A stretch of 24,578 bases of DNA from NCBI GenBank assembly GCA_964422725.1, contig CAYRCC010000030.1:1-24578 (forward strand). Reading direction: 5' to 3'. The DNA comes from CAKSNH01 sp964422725. GTDB lineage: Bacteria; Bacillota; Clostridia; UBA1381. The notes under the pieces were generated by a model, which saw only the letters and a program-made list of their open reading frames with translations, was not told the origin of the DNA and did no database searches. Shown piece after piece: positions 1-7,790 of the stretch. The position numbers and the translations under genes were made by a program. The first letter of the stretch is position 1, and the number at the start of each line of letters is the position of its first letter.

Positions 1-56
1 CAGACAGCGAAACCTCTTCAAAAATTTTAAGCAAAACTAATAAGTCTACACTCTAG

Positions 57-80
57 AATTAATACGAATTTGTATTAATT
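57..80. repeat. 9-bp perfect inverted repeat upstream of nadE
   Basis: The arms AATTAATAC (57-65) and GTATTAATT (72-80) are perfect reverse complements around a 6-base spacer. The repeat ends 55 bases before the nadE start. A second, bulged hairpin follows at about 91-116 (GTATAT and ATATAC arms with outer GCC/GGC). Either could be an operator or part of a leader. I see no clear -35/-10 pair here, and the site does not match a NAD-regulator operator that I can recall with confidence. Confidence 0.4.
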
Positions 81-135
81 GATTTACTTGCCTGTATATT
101 TTTTGCATATACGGCGGAAAGGCTATGGAATTATT

Positions 136-2049
136 ATGAAAGACGGATTTATAAGAGTTTGCGCGGCAACACCCGATGTAAGAGTTGCCGACTGTGAGTA
201 CAACACTGAAAATATTATTAAAATTATTAAAAAAGCTGCCGAAAATAACGCAAAGCTTGTTGTGTTTCCGGAGCTTTGCATAACCGCATATACTTGCGGC
301 GATTTATTCAATCAGAAGGCTCTGAGAGAAAAAGCAAAAGAATCACTTGCAAGAATTGTAGAAGAAACGGCACAGTTTGATATAATATCGGTTGTGGGTA
401 TGCCGCTTGAGGTTAATCAAAAACTGTACAATACCGCTGTGGCGGTTAAGAGCGGCAGTATTTTGGGAATTGTTCCGAAAAGCAATATACCGAATTATTC
501 TGAATTTTACGAAATGCGTAATTTTGAGAGCGCACCCAAGGGAGTTAAGAATGTTTTTGTATGTGGTCAGGATGTGCCGTTCGGAACGGATATACTGTTT
601 TGCTGTGAAAATTATCCGGAATTTGTGCTTGCACTTGAAATATGCGAGGACGTTTGGGTGCCGAACAGCCCGTCGGTACGCCATACGTCGGCCGGCGCAA
701 CGGTTATCGCAAATTTATCCGCAAGTGATGAGCTTGCCGGTAAAGATGAATATCGTAAGCTGCTTATACGCAGTCAATCGGCGCGGCTTATTTCGGCATA
801 TGTTTATGCAGATGCCGGAGAAGGCGAGTCAACGTCGGATTTGGTGTTCAGCGGAGAAAATATTATAGCTGAAAACGGCATTATGCTGAATGTTTCAAAG
901 CGGTTTGAGAACGGCGTGATTTATGCGGAAACAGATGTTCAGAAACTGGCAGGCGAACGAATGAGAATGAACACTTATCCGATTGATGACAGCGGTTATG
1001 TAAAGATAGGGTTTGAGCTTGAAGATGTAAAATACGATTTAACGAGAAAAGTTTCAAAAACACCGTTTATACCTGATGACAAAGCGCAAATGGGAAAGCG
1101 TGCGGAAGAAATTCTTACAATACAGTCTATGGGCTTGAAAAAACGGATTTCACATTCAAGAGCCGATACGGCTGTTATAGGTATATCCGGAGGCCTTGAC
1201 TCAACACTCGCCCTGCTGGTGACGGTGCGCGCCTTTGATGCTCTGAAAAAGGACAGAAAGAATATTATTGCTGTGACAATGCCGTGTTTCGGTACTACCG
1301 ACAGGACGTATAACAATGCGGTGAATTTTGCAAATTCGCTTGGAGTAACTCTGAAAGAGGTAAATATTGCCGGTGCGGTGAAACGTCATTTTGAAGATAT
1401 AGGACAAGACCCGATGCTGTACGATGTGACCTTTGAAAACTCACAGGCGCGTGAACGTACACAGGTGTTGATGGACATTGCAAACCAAATAAACGGACTT
1501 GTTGTGGGCACGGGAGATTTGTCGGAGCTTGCACTCGGCTGGGCAACGTATAACGGCGACCATATGTCAATGTATGGTGTGAACGCATCAGTGCCTAAAA
1601 CGCTGATAAGGTATCTTGTTGAGTATGAGGCAAAAAGAACCGATAATGATGTTCTGAAAATTACGCTTGAGGATATTTTGGCAACACCTGTAAGTCCTGA
1701 ACTTTTGCCGCCGAAGGACGGAAAAATTGCGCAAAAAACAGAAAGCATAGTAGGTCCGTATGAGCTGCACGATTTTTTCATTTACTACGCCGTGCGCTGT
1801 GCGTTTTCACCGTCGAAAATTTACAGACTTGCAAAATGCGCATTTGACGGACAATATGACGATAAATTCATTTTGGAATGGATGCGTGTGTTTTACAGAA
1901 GATTTTTCAATCAGCAGTTTAAACGCTCGTGTGTGCCGGACGGACCGAAGGTGGGAACGGTTGCGCTTTCGCCGCGCGGCGACTGGAGAATGCCGAGTGA
2001 TGCGTGTTCGGCGGTTTGGCTCGATGAAGTTGAAAAATTGTGCGATTGA
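136..2049 (+). CDS. nadE: Glutamine-dependent NAD(+) synthetase
   Basis: Catalyses the last step of NAD synthesis: ATP-dependent amidation of nicotinic acid adenine dinucleotide, using ammonia released from glutamine. The N-terminal half is a nitrilase-type glutaminase with a complete Glu-Lys-Cys triad (E46 in FPELC, K115 in VPKS, C170 in EICEDVW). The C-terminal half is an ATP pyrophosphatase-type synthetase with the PP-loop SGGLDS at 351-356. The length of 637 residues suits the two-domain bacterial form. An in-frame ATG at 79 exists, but the protein homology begins at the ATG at 136 (KDGFIRVCAATP), so I chose that start, which has a GGAAAGG upstream. The radical SAM gene follows 9 bases downstream and is probably cotranscribed. 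Function is secure; the exact start is less so. Confidence 0.95.
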   Translation: MKDGFIRVCAATPDVRVADCEYNTENIIKIIKKAAENNAKLVVFPELCITAYTCGDLFNQKALREKAKESLARIVEETAQFDIISVVGMPLEVNQKLYNTAVAVKSGSILGIVPKSNIPNYSEFYEMRNFESAPKGVKNVFVCGQDVPFGTDILFCCENYPEFVLALEICEDVWVPNSPSVRHTSAGATVIANLSASDELAGKDEYRKLLIRSQSARLISAYVYADAGEGESTSDLVFSGENIIAENGIMLNVSKRFENGVIYAETDVQKLAGERMRMNTYPIDDSGYVKIGFELEDVKYDLTRKVSKTPFIPDDKAQMGKRAEEILTIQSMGLKKRISHSRADTAVIGISGGLDSTLALLVTVRAFDALKKDRKNIIAVTMPCFGTTDRTYNNAVNFANSLGVTLKEVNIAGAVKRHFEDIGQDPMLYDVTFENSQARERTQVLMDIANQINGLVVGTGDLSELALGWATYNGDHMSMYGVNASVPKTLIRYLVEYEAKRTDNDVLKITLEDILATPVSPELLPPKDGKIAQKTESIVGPYELHDFFIYYAVRCAFSPSKIYRLAKCAFDGQYDDKFILEWMRVFYRRFFNQQFKRSCVPDGPKVGTVALSPRGDWRMPSDACSAVWLDEVEKLCD

Positions 2050-2058
2050 GGTAAGAAA

Positions 2059-3747
2059 ATGAAGTCACTGTTGGTTGGGATTAACTCAAAATATATACAT
2101 TCGTGCTTGGCGGTACGCTATTTAAAGGCGTGCTGTCCGAATATGCAAATGAGAGAATACACAATAAACGAACGCATAGAGGACGTGACTGCCGATATTT
2201 ACAAACAGCGCGCTGAGTATGTATTGTTTTCGTGCTATGTGTGGAATATAGAATTTGTTTTGGAAGTCGCACAAAGGCTCAGCAAAGTTGCGCCTTGCCG
2301 AATTATACTCGGCGGTCCGGAAGTGACGTACAATGCGGCGGAGGTAATACGAAAGTATGATTTTGTTGATGCGATAGTGGTGGGTGAAGGTGAGAAAACG
2401 GTTGCGGAGCTTGAAAAAAACAATATGTTACCTGTCGGGATTGACGGCATTGTGTACCGCGACGGGGAGCGTATAGTTGAAAACAAACCCGGAGAGCTGA
2501 TTGCGGATTTTGACAGTATACCGTTCCCGTATACCGATGAGGATATAAAGAGCTTGGACGGAAAACTCGTATATTACGAAAGCTCAAGAGGGTGTCCGTT
2601 CAGGTGCAGTTATTGTCTGTCGTCAACTCTGCACGGCGTAAGATTCAGGAGTCTTGAGCTTGTAAAAAAGGAATTGATGTTTTTTGTACGTAACAAAGTC
2701 AGGATTGTGAAATTCGTTGACAGGACTTTTAACGCGGACAGAAAACGTACATATGAGATTTTGCGGTTTCTTACGGCAAATGCGGCACAAACAACATTTC
2801 ACTTTGAAATAGCCGCCGACCTTATAAATGATGAAATGCTGGAAATACTGAAAGATGCGCCTGCAGGACTTTTCCAGTTTGAAATAGGAGTGCAGTCGAC
2901 AAACGAAAAAACACTGCGTGCAATTGACAGATACGCCGATAACGAAAAAATAAAAAGTAACGTGTTAAAGGTAATGCGGCTCGGTACAGTGCATATACAC
3001 CTTGATTTGATTGCCGGACTGCCGTATGAGGATTTGACTTCGTTTAAGCGTTCGTTCGATGAAGTGTTTGCGCTGCGCGCCGATGTTCTTCAGCTTGGAT
3101 TCTTAAAACTTTTGCCCGGTACGAAAATCAGAGCCGAGGAAAAAATGTTTAACTATAAATTCAGCGATAAAGCACCGTATGAGGTACTGTGCAACGATTT
3201 TATGAGCTACGGCGACATTCTGGTTTTAAAGAAAACGGAAAATGTACTTGAGCGTTACTGTAACAGCGGAGTGTTTGAAAAGTCGATGAATTATCTTTTT
3301 GGGAAATATGATTCGGCTTTTGAAATGCTTTTTGAAATTGCGGAGTTTTTTGAAAAAAACGGCTATGATAAAGCGGCACACTCACAAAAGACACTGTACA
3401 CAATTTTAGCACGGTTTTACGCTGAGCGTTATTCCGATGAGGTGTTTTACGATTATTTGAAATATGATTATTTCATGTACAATAAGGGTGCCTCATATCC
3501 CGAATGGGCACTTACCCGATACGATAAAGGTTTGCTTAAATACAGGTTTGAATTTTTGACTGATGACAATATAAAAGAATATCTGCCCGAATATGTCGGA
3601 CAAGCACCGAAAGAAATAGTTAAAAGTGTATGCTTTGAAGAATTTTGTTATGATGTACTCGGTGACGGACAAAAGCGGGAAAATATTGTTATTTTTGATT
3701 ACGGATACGGTAAAAATGTAAGAATTAGAAAAAAACAGCGGAAATAA
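2059..3747 (+). CDS. B12-binding domain radical SAM protein (DUF4080-like)
   Basis: A 562-residue protein. The N-terminal ~130 residues resemble a cobalamin-binding Rossmann-type domain (ILGGPEV and VVGEGE motifs). A radical SAM core follows, with the CxxxCxxC cluster ligands C179, C183 and C186 in RGCPFRCSYC, and then IGVQSTNEKTLRAIDR and HLDLIAGLPYED, which are typical of this superfamily. The C-terminal ~170 residues are rich in aromatic and acidic residues and resemble the DUF4080 region. Such enzymes cleave S-adenosylmethionine to start radical chemistry; the substrate of this group is not known to me. GAGG precedes the ATG, 9 bases after nadE, suggesting one transcript. No neighbouring peptide substrate or maturation partner gives the reaction away. 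Confidence 0.85.
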   Translation: MKSLLVGINSKYIHSCLAVRYLKACCPNMQMREYTINERIEDVTADIYKQRAEYVLFSCYVWNIEFVLEVAQRLSKVAPCRIILGGPEVTYNAAEVIRKYDFVDAIVVGEGEKTVAELEKNNMLPVGIDGIVYRDGERIVENKPGELIADFDSIPFPYTDEDIKSLDGKLVYYESSRGCPFRCSYCLSSTLHGVRFRSLELVKKELMFFVRNKVRIVKFVDRTFNADRKRTYEILRFLTANAAQTTFHFEIAADLINDEMLEILKDAPAGLFQFEIGVQSTNEKTLRAIDRYADNEKIKSNVLKVMRLGTVHIHLDLIAGLPYEDLTSFKRSFDEVFALRADVLQLGFLKLLPGTKIRAEEKMFNYKFSDKAPYEVLCNDFMSYGDILVLKKTENVLERYCNSGVFEKSMNYLFGKYDSAFEMLFEIAEFFEKNGYDKAAHSQKTLYTILARFYAERYSDEVFYDYLKYDYFMYNKGASYPEWALTRYDKGLLKYRFEFLTDDNIKEYLPEYVGQAPKEIVKSVCFEEFCYDVLGDGQKRENIVIFDYGYGKNVRIRKKQRK

Positions 3748-3764
3748 GTAAGTTTTTCGGCTGT
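3735..3764 (+). terminator. Weak candidate terminator after the radical SAM gene
   Basis: ACAGCGGAAA (3735-3744) pairs with TTTCGGCTGT (3755-3764) with one internal mismatch, followed by ATTGTT. It overlaps the stop codon of the gene. The stem is imperfect and the T-run is short, so this is tentative. Confidence 0.25.
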
Positions 3765-3773
3765 ATTGTTAAC

Positions 3774-3801
3774 CCGAATATCCTCTAATCCGAATATCCT
3801 C
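3774..3801. repeat. Tandem 12-bp direct repeat
   Basis: CCGAATATCCTC occurs at 3774-3785 and again at 3790-3801, separated by TAAT (period 16). It lies in the 125-base gap between the radical SAM gene and the AEC permease gene. It could be a regulator site or replication slippage; no promoter is obvious beside it. Confidence 0.5.
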
Positions 3802-3872
3802 CGTGTCAAAATGCGGCGGACTTTGTTTTGAGAATGGTCGGGAAATGAATTTATTAAACGGAGGAACACAAG

Positions 3873-4820
3873 TTGGACGGACTTAATACGATTATACATA
3901 ATGTTATATTGATTGCTGTTATGATGGGAATAGGGTATGCGACGGTAAAGACGAAGTATATAAGCGTTGACGTGAAAAATGCGTTGTCGAAAATAATAGT
4001 GAAGATAACGCTGCCTATGCTGGTTGTAATGTCGCTGACGAAAGTGGAATTGGATGCGGATAAGGTTAAAAACTCGCTGATTTTGGCCGGTGCGGCTTTG
4101 ATGGCGATAATGATTTTATATATGCTCGGAATAGTGTTCAGCCGTGTGTTTAAAATGAAGAAGAGTACGGCTGTGGTGCATCAGTGTATGTCAGCGTTTG
4201 GGAATATTGTTTTTTTGGGATATCCGTTGATTGAGTCGATATTCGGAGCGGAGGGACTGTTTTATGCGGCAATTTACGCCTTTGCAAACGATTTGCTTAT
4301 GTGGACGTTGGGTTTGTACAAACTGGCATCAATAAAGAATGAAAACAAAAATGTTTGGCAGAATCTTAGAAATTTGCTGAATCCGGCAACTGTTGCGTTT
4401 GGAATTTCACTTGTTATGATGATTTTCGGGTGGAAATTTACCGGAATTGTCGGCGAGGTGTTCAGCGGTATGGGCGGTACTACGACGTATTTATCTATGA
4501 TTTTTATCGGCGGTACGCTTGCCTCGGTGGATTTGAAAAATATTTACAAGAGAGTGTCTGTATATGTTCTGGCGGTTGTGAAAATGGTTATAGCACCGAT
4601 TATTATGATGTTTGCGGTAAGGTTTTTGCCGATTGATAATATGGTTAAGACAGTTTTGATATTACAGCTTGCAATGCCGTCGCAGACGATGGTTGTAATA
4701 CTTACTACGGAGTACGGCGGCGATGTCAATTATGCGGCTGAGGGTATATTTATAACGACACTGCTGAGTATTTGTTCGATTCCGTTCGTATATTATATGA
4801 CCGGAATAATAGGAATGTGA
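3873..4820 (+). CDS. AEC family transporter (auxin efflux carrier-type permease)
   Basis: A 315-residue, very hydrophobic protein with about ten predicted membrane segments arranged as two halves, the usual size and layout of the AEC family. Members move small organic acids such as malate or malonate across the cytoplasmic membrane; the substrate here cannot be told. Family-type features include the N-terminal helix with GIGYATVKTKYIS and the SAFGNIVFLGYPLIE segment. The start is TTG at 3873, chosen because GGAGG (3860-3864) lies 8 bases upstream and there is no upstream ATG in frame. The gene stands between the nadE pair and the convergent ylbJ and ends just before a strong hairpin terminator. 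Confidence 0.85.
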   Translation: MDGLNTIIHNVILIAVMMGIGYATVKTKYISVDVKNALSKIIVKITLPMLVVMSLTKVELDADKVKNSLILAGAALMAIMILYMLGIVFSRVFKMKKSTAVVHQCMSAFGNIVFLGYPLIESIFGAEGLFYAAIYAFANDLLMWTLGLYKLASIKNENKNVWQNLRNLLNPATVAFGISLVMMIFGWKFTGIVGEVFSGMGGTTTYLSMIFIGGTLASVDLKNIYKRVSVYVLAVVKMVIAPIIMMFAVRFLPIDNMVKTVLILQLAMPSQTMVVILTTEYGGDVNYAAEGIFITTLLSICSIPFVYYMTGIIGM

Positions 4821-4860
4821 TAAACCTATTGTCAAAGTAAGAATAAACAGAAAGCTTTCG

Positions 4861-4927
4861 ACGGGTAAACCCGGTGCGGTATACAAATGCCGCGGACAGA
4901 ACCTTGGGTTTATCCGTTATTTTTATA
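4861..4927 (+). terminator. Large hairpin terminator between the AEC gene and ylbJ
   Basis: ACGGGTAAACCC (4861-4872) pairs with GGGTTTATCCGT (4906-4917) over 12 positions, one being a G-U wobble. A nested GCGG/CCGC stem lies inside, and the T-rich run TTATTTTTATATTTTTT follows on the plus strand. It would end plus-strand transcripts from the AEC gene. Its right arm overlaps the last codons of ylbJ (stop at 4910-4912). On the minus strand no T-run follows the stem, so it is a weaker terminator for ylbJ. Confidence 0.7.
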
Positions 4928-6022
4928 TTTTTTGCCTTTCTTGCATACGAAAAATTCCCATATACCGAATAAAAACCCCACAGCGGCGGTGCATACAGCC
5001 GCCGTACACACAAACAGCGAGCTTACCGCAAACGCACCGTTTATATTAAGCGGTGACTGCAAATTGGTAAATACGCTTGTTTCAAGCGGAACAAATTTTG
5101 TGAGTATATACATATATGTTGCCGCGATTACCGCGTGCAGCAGTTTTCCTATTATATATGGTTTTAGCGACAAATTATATTTTGCCGCAATCCCCATAAC
5201 CTGAAAATGTACGCTTAGTCCGGCAAAGCCGACTATAAATGACGACATAATAAGTTTGCCGGCGAGCGGAATATCGGTGTTTGAAATATTTACGATACCG
5301 GTGGTAAACTCAATCAGTCCGGTGAATAAATCGGCGCATTGTATGTGCGAGGAAATTAGATTTATTAAAAGATTTGCGGCGGCACTGAAAAAAATTATCG
5401 CACCGCATACGGTGAGTATGCCGGAAATAGAATTTTGCAGTACAATCGAGAATATTTCGCCTATTTGCCGATTCGGCTGTGTGAGCTTTGAGCTGGGTGC
5501 GATAAAGTCGTTTTTACCGTAAAATCGGAAAATAATTCCTACGGAAACGGCGGCAAGCAGGTGTGCGGCATATAAGAGCCAGCCGATTAGCGGGTTGTGA
5601 TAAAGCGAAACACCTATCGCGCCCAGAATAAAAAGCGGACCGGAGTTGTTGCAGAACGAAAGCAGACGTTCGGTTTCGGTTTTGGAAAGGTAGTTGTTTT
5701 CGTAAAGTGAACAGGCAGTAACCGCGCCCAGAGGATAACCGCTGATAATGCCGAGTACAAAAGCCGCGGAACCGCTGCCGTTTATTCTGAAAAGCGGCAG
5801 CATTACCGGAGAGAATACCCTTGAAAGTATTTCGGTAAATCCGGAATAAATCAAAAGCCCCGAACATACAAAAAAAGGAAACAATGACGGAATAATCATT
5901 TCATAACACAGAATCAAGCCTTGACGGGCATAATCAATCGAAACACTCGGATTGCTGATAATTAGGAGTGTCAGCGATATAAATGATATGTACATAATAA
6001 TTTTTTTCATAATAATTTTCAT
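4910..6022 (-). CDS. ylbJ: Sporulation integral membrane protein YlbJ
   Basis: A 370-residue polytopic membrane protein with about eight to ten hydrophobic segments and nucleoside-recognition (Gate) type motifs: FPFFVCSGLLIYSG near residue 50, GYPLGAVTACSLYE near 95, FCNNSGPLFILGAIG near 125. In Bacillus YlbJ is a mother-cell protein needed for spore cortex formation, and recent work links it to dipicolinic acid export; I infer the same role here. The first ATG (6022) is only 2 bases from AGAAAGG and the next (6010) is 14 bases from it, so the start is uncertain by a few residues. It is divergent from yqfC, another sporulation gene, across a structured gap, and convergent with the AEC permease gene. 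Confidence 0.87.
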   Translation of the reverse strand: MKIIMKKIIMYISFISLTLLIISNPSVSIDYARQGLILCYEMIIPSLFPFFVCSGLLIYSGFTEILSRVFSPVMLPLFRINGSGSAAFVLGIISGYPLGAVTACSLYENNYLSKTETERLLSFCNNSGPLFILGAIGVSLYHNPLIGWLLYAAHLLAAVSVGIIFRFYGKNDFIAPSSKLTQPNRQIGEIFSIVLQNSISGILTVCGAIIFFSAAANLLINLISSHIQCADLFTGLIEFTTGIVNISNTDIPLAGKLIMSSFIVGFAGLSVHFQVMGIAAKYNLSLKPYIIGKLLHAVIAATYMYILTKFVPLETSVFTNLQSPLNINGAFAVSSLFVCTAAVCTAAVGFLFGIWEFFVCKKGKKYKNNG

Positions 6023-6031
6023 AACCTTTCT

Positions 6032-6077
6032 GTCCGCGGATAGTTAAAATAAAGCTTAACGATTCTTATCCGCGGAC
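6032..6077. repeat. Nested 16-bp inverted repeat upstream of ylbJ
   Basis: GTCCGCGGATA (6032-6042) is the perfect reverse complement of TATCCGCGGAC (6067-6077). Directly inside it GTTAA (43-47) pairs with TTAAC (56-60), leaving only a 6-base bulge (GATTCT) on one side and an 8-base loop. The structure sits 9 bases before the ylbJ start, so it would fold in the ylbJ leader or act as an operator. Confidence 0.6.
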
Positions 6078-6152
6078 TGACAAGAAATTAAGCAAAACGC
6101 GCGCCGATTGCGGCAGTTAATTATACCTCAAAAAAACCGTCGCTTTTTTGAA

Positions 6153-6208
6153 ACGATAACAGTATCGCAAAGATATCCCGTACATTGATGTACTGTTTTC
6201 AATATCGT
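6153..6208. repeat. Second bulged inverted repeat in the ylbJ-yqfC gap
   Basis: ACGATAACAGTA (6153-6164) pairs with TACTGT (6191-6196) and TATCGT (6203-6208), with a 6-base bulge TTTCAA between the two right-hand blocks. A smaller palindrome, GTACA-TTGA-TGTAC, lies inside, and CGATA-ACAG-TATCG is an alternative local hairpin. The rest of the 255-base gap (6023-6277) is AT-rich, and I see no coding frame in it. A CATAAATT at 6245-6252 could be a -10 element for yqfC but has no convincing -35 partner. Confidence 0.45.
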
Positions 6209-6277
6209 CACTCTAAATATATGACATTAAAAAAGGAAATATAGCATAAATTTTTAGTATGTGAAAGGATTGATTTT

Positions 6278-6544
6278 ATGAAAAAGAAATTCAGGGAAAA
6301 TATATCGGATATGTTTGATTTGCCCAAAGATACATTTGTTGATTTGCCGAAAATAATTTTGACGGGTAATCGGGAGATTTACGTTGAAAATTACAGGGGA
6401 ATTTTGGAATATACCGACAGTGTCATACGGCTGAATATAGGAGCAAACGCCCTTAAAGTATGCGGCGAGGAGCTTGATATACGTGCAATAGGCGAGGAGG
6501 ATATAACTCTGAACGGAACTATATCGAGTATAGAATTTTGTTGA
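6278..6544 (+). CDS. yqfC: Sporulation protein YqfC (YabP/YqfC family)
   Basis: A small 88-residue protein without membrane segments, with the family pattern LPKIILTGNREIYVENYRGILEY and a C-terminal IEFC. YqfC is made in the mother cell under sigma-E in Bacillus and is linked to YqfD, but its biochemical role is unsettled. AAAGGA precedes the ATG by 8 bases. It is the first gene of the yqfC-yqfD-phoH-ybeY-dgkA-era-yqzL-recO run, which is its usual position and strongly supports the call. Confidence 0.92.
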   Translation: MKKKFRENISDMFDLPKDTFVDLPKIILTGNREIYVENYRGILEYTDSVIRLNIGANALKVCGEELDIRAIGEEDITLNGTISSIEFC

Positions 6545-6574
6545 TATATGCGTATTGAAAGGGAGAAATATTAA

Positions 6575-7777
6575 ATGTTTTTGCGTAAAATAGTGGATTT
6601 TTTCGGCGGATATGTTATAATATCATTAAAGGGGTTCTATATAGAGCGGTTTATAAATATTTGTGTACGCAGAGGTATTCATATATGGAGTATAAAGCGC
6701 AGCTCAAAAAATTTTGCGCTTGCCCGTATCAGTGTTTCCGATTTCAGGCGGATACGTCCTGTAGCAAGAAAAACTCATACAAAGCTGCACATTTTGAAAA
6801 AATGCGGTTTTCCCGTTTTGCTTTACCGATACAGAAAGCGGTATGTTTTGTTTGCCGGAATAATCGTGCTTTTGGCGTTTATGGTATATATGTCGGGGTA
6901 TATATGGATTATAGAGGTGTCCGGTACGGAAAGTGTATCAGAGGACATAATTATGCGCGCCGCAGTTGATGCCGGAGTATTTGAAGGCGCAAAAAAGCGG
7001 GATTTGAAGGACATACAAAAGGTTCGTGACATCATATTGAGCCGCGTCGATGATTTGGCTTGGGCGTGGGTATATATTGAAGGGTCAAAGGCAACGATTG
7101 AGGTTCGGGAAAAAATTCTTCCGCCGGAGGTTGTGGATAAGAACCTGCCATGCAACGTTGTTGCAATGCGCGACGGACTTATAAAGAAAATTACGGTTAA
7201 GCAGGGAGTTACCGATTTAAAAGAGGGTGATGCCGTGCTTGCCGGTGAGGTTGTTATATCGGGTACGGTTATGAACAAGGATATGACGAATTTTCGGTAT
7301 GTTCACGCATTGGGTACGGTTGAGGCACTGACGTGGCACGAAAAAAAAGGAACTTACAAGCTCTATGATGAAATCCGTGTGCCGACAGGCAGAAAAGTGA
7401 GCAGACATACACTTGATTTGTTTTCAAAAAAATTCAGTTTGTTTTTTGATGACAGCATTGACTACTCGGACTACGACAAAACCGAGAAAAAAACACAGCT
7501 GAAATTCGGAAAAAATAATTATGTCGGTATAGGTATGGAAACGGTCACTTATGAGGAGGTTACGGTTGCGCGCGAGGAATTGCCGATTGAAACGGTTGTC
7601 GAACGTGCAAAAAACGCTCTGGAAGAGGCTGCGGCAAAAGAGCTTATTGCAGGCGCAAAGCTTGTTGACAGTAAGCTTGATTACAGACAGACGGATTCAC
7701 AGACGGTTGAAGTTACGGTTACTATGGAATTTGTCGAAAAAATCGGTACGGAAAAACAGATAAGCATTGAAAATTAG
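6575..7777 (+). CDS. yqfD: Sporulation protein YqfD
   Basis: A 400-residue protein of the usual size for YqfD. The N-terminal ~85 residues are basic and begin FLRKIVDFFGGYV. One membrane segment follows (about 90-110, VLFAGIIVLLAFMVYMSGYI), and the large remainder is probably outside the mother-cell cytoplasm. It includes the family pattern WAWVYIEGSKATIEVREK and a region resembling a lipoyl or hybrid motif (NVVAMRDGLIKKITVKQG, about 205-225). Known as a sigma-E regulated stage IV-type sporulation protein that works with YqfC. The ATG is preceded by AAAGGGAG. It starts 30 bases after yqfC and ends 13 bases before the phoH start, so the three genes are probably one operon. Confidence 0.93.
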   Translation: MFLRKIVDFFGGYVIISLKGFYIERFINICVRRGIHIWSIKRSSKNFALARISVSDFRRIRPVARKTHTKLHILKKCGFPVLLYRYRKRYVLFAGIIVLLAFMVYMSGYIWIIEVSGTESVSEDIIMRAAVDAGVFEGAKKRDLKDIQKVRDIILSRVDDLAWAWVYIEGSKATIEVREKILPPEVVDKNLPCNVVAMRDGLIKKITVKQGVTDLKEGDAVLAGEVVISGTVMNKDMTNFRYVHALGTVEALTWHEKKGTYKLYDEIRVPTGRKVSRHTLDLFSKKFSLFFDDSIDYSDYDKTEKKTQLKFGKNNYVGIGMETVTYEEVTVAREELPIETVVERAKNALEEAAAKELIAGAKLVDSKLDYRQTDSQTVEVTVTMEFVEKIGTEKQISIEN

Positions 7778-7790
7778 GAGGATATACATT

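Noticed and set aside
392..868. 158-codon open frame in another plus frame inside nadE
   Set aside because: It is fully inside the glutaminase domain, with Arg- and Cys-rich composition and no start signal.
3828..3858. Promoter for the AEC gene (TTGAGA with TATTAA)
   Set aside because: Transcription would start within the ribosome binding site, leaving no leader.
4887..5204. 105-codon open frame on the plus strand opposite the 3' end of ylbJ
   Set aside because: It begins inside the AEC terminator hairpin and is antisense to conserved ylbJ sequence.
6221..6252. Sigma-E or sigma-A promoter for yqfC (ATGACA, CATAAATT)
   Set aside because: The -10-like box is plausible, but the spacing and -35 do not fit either consensus well enough to list.
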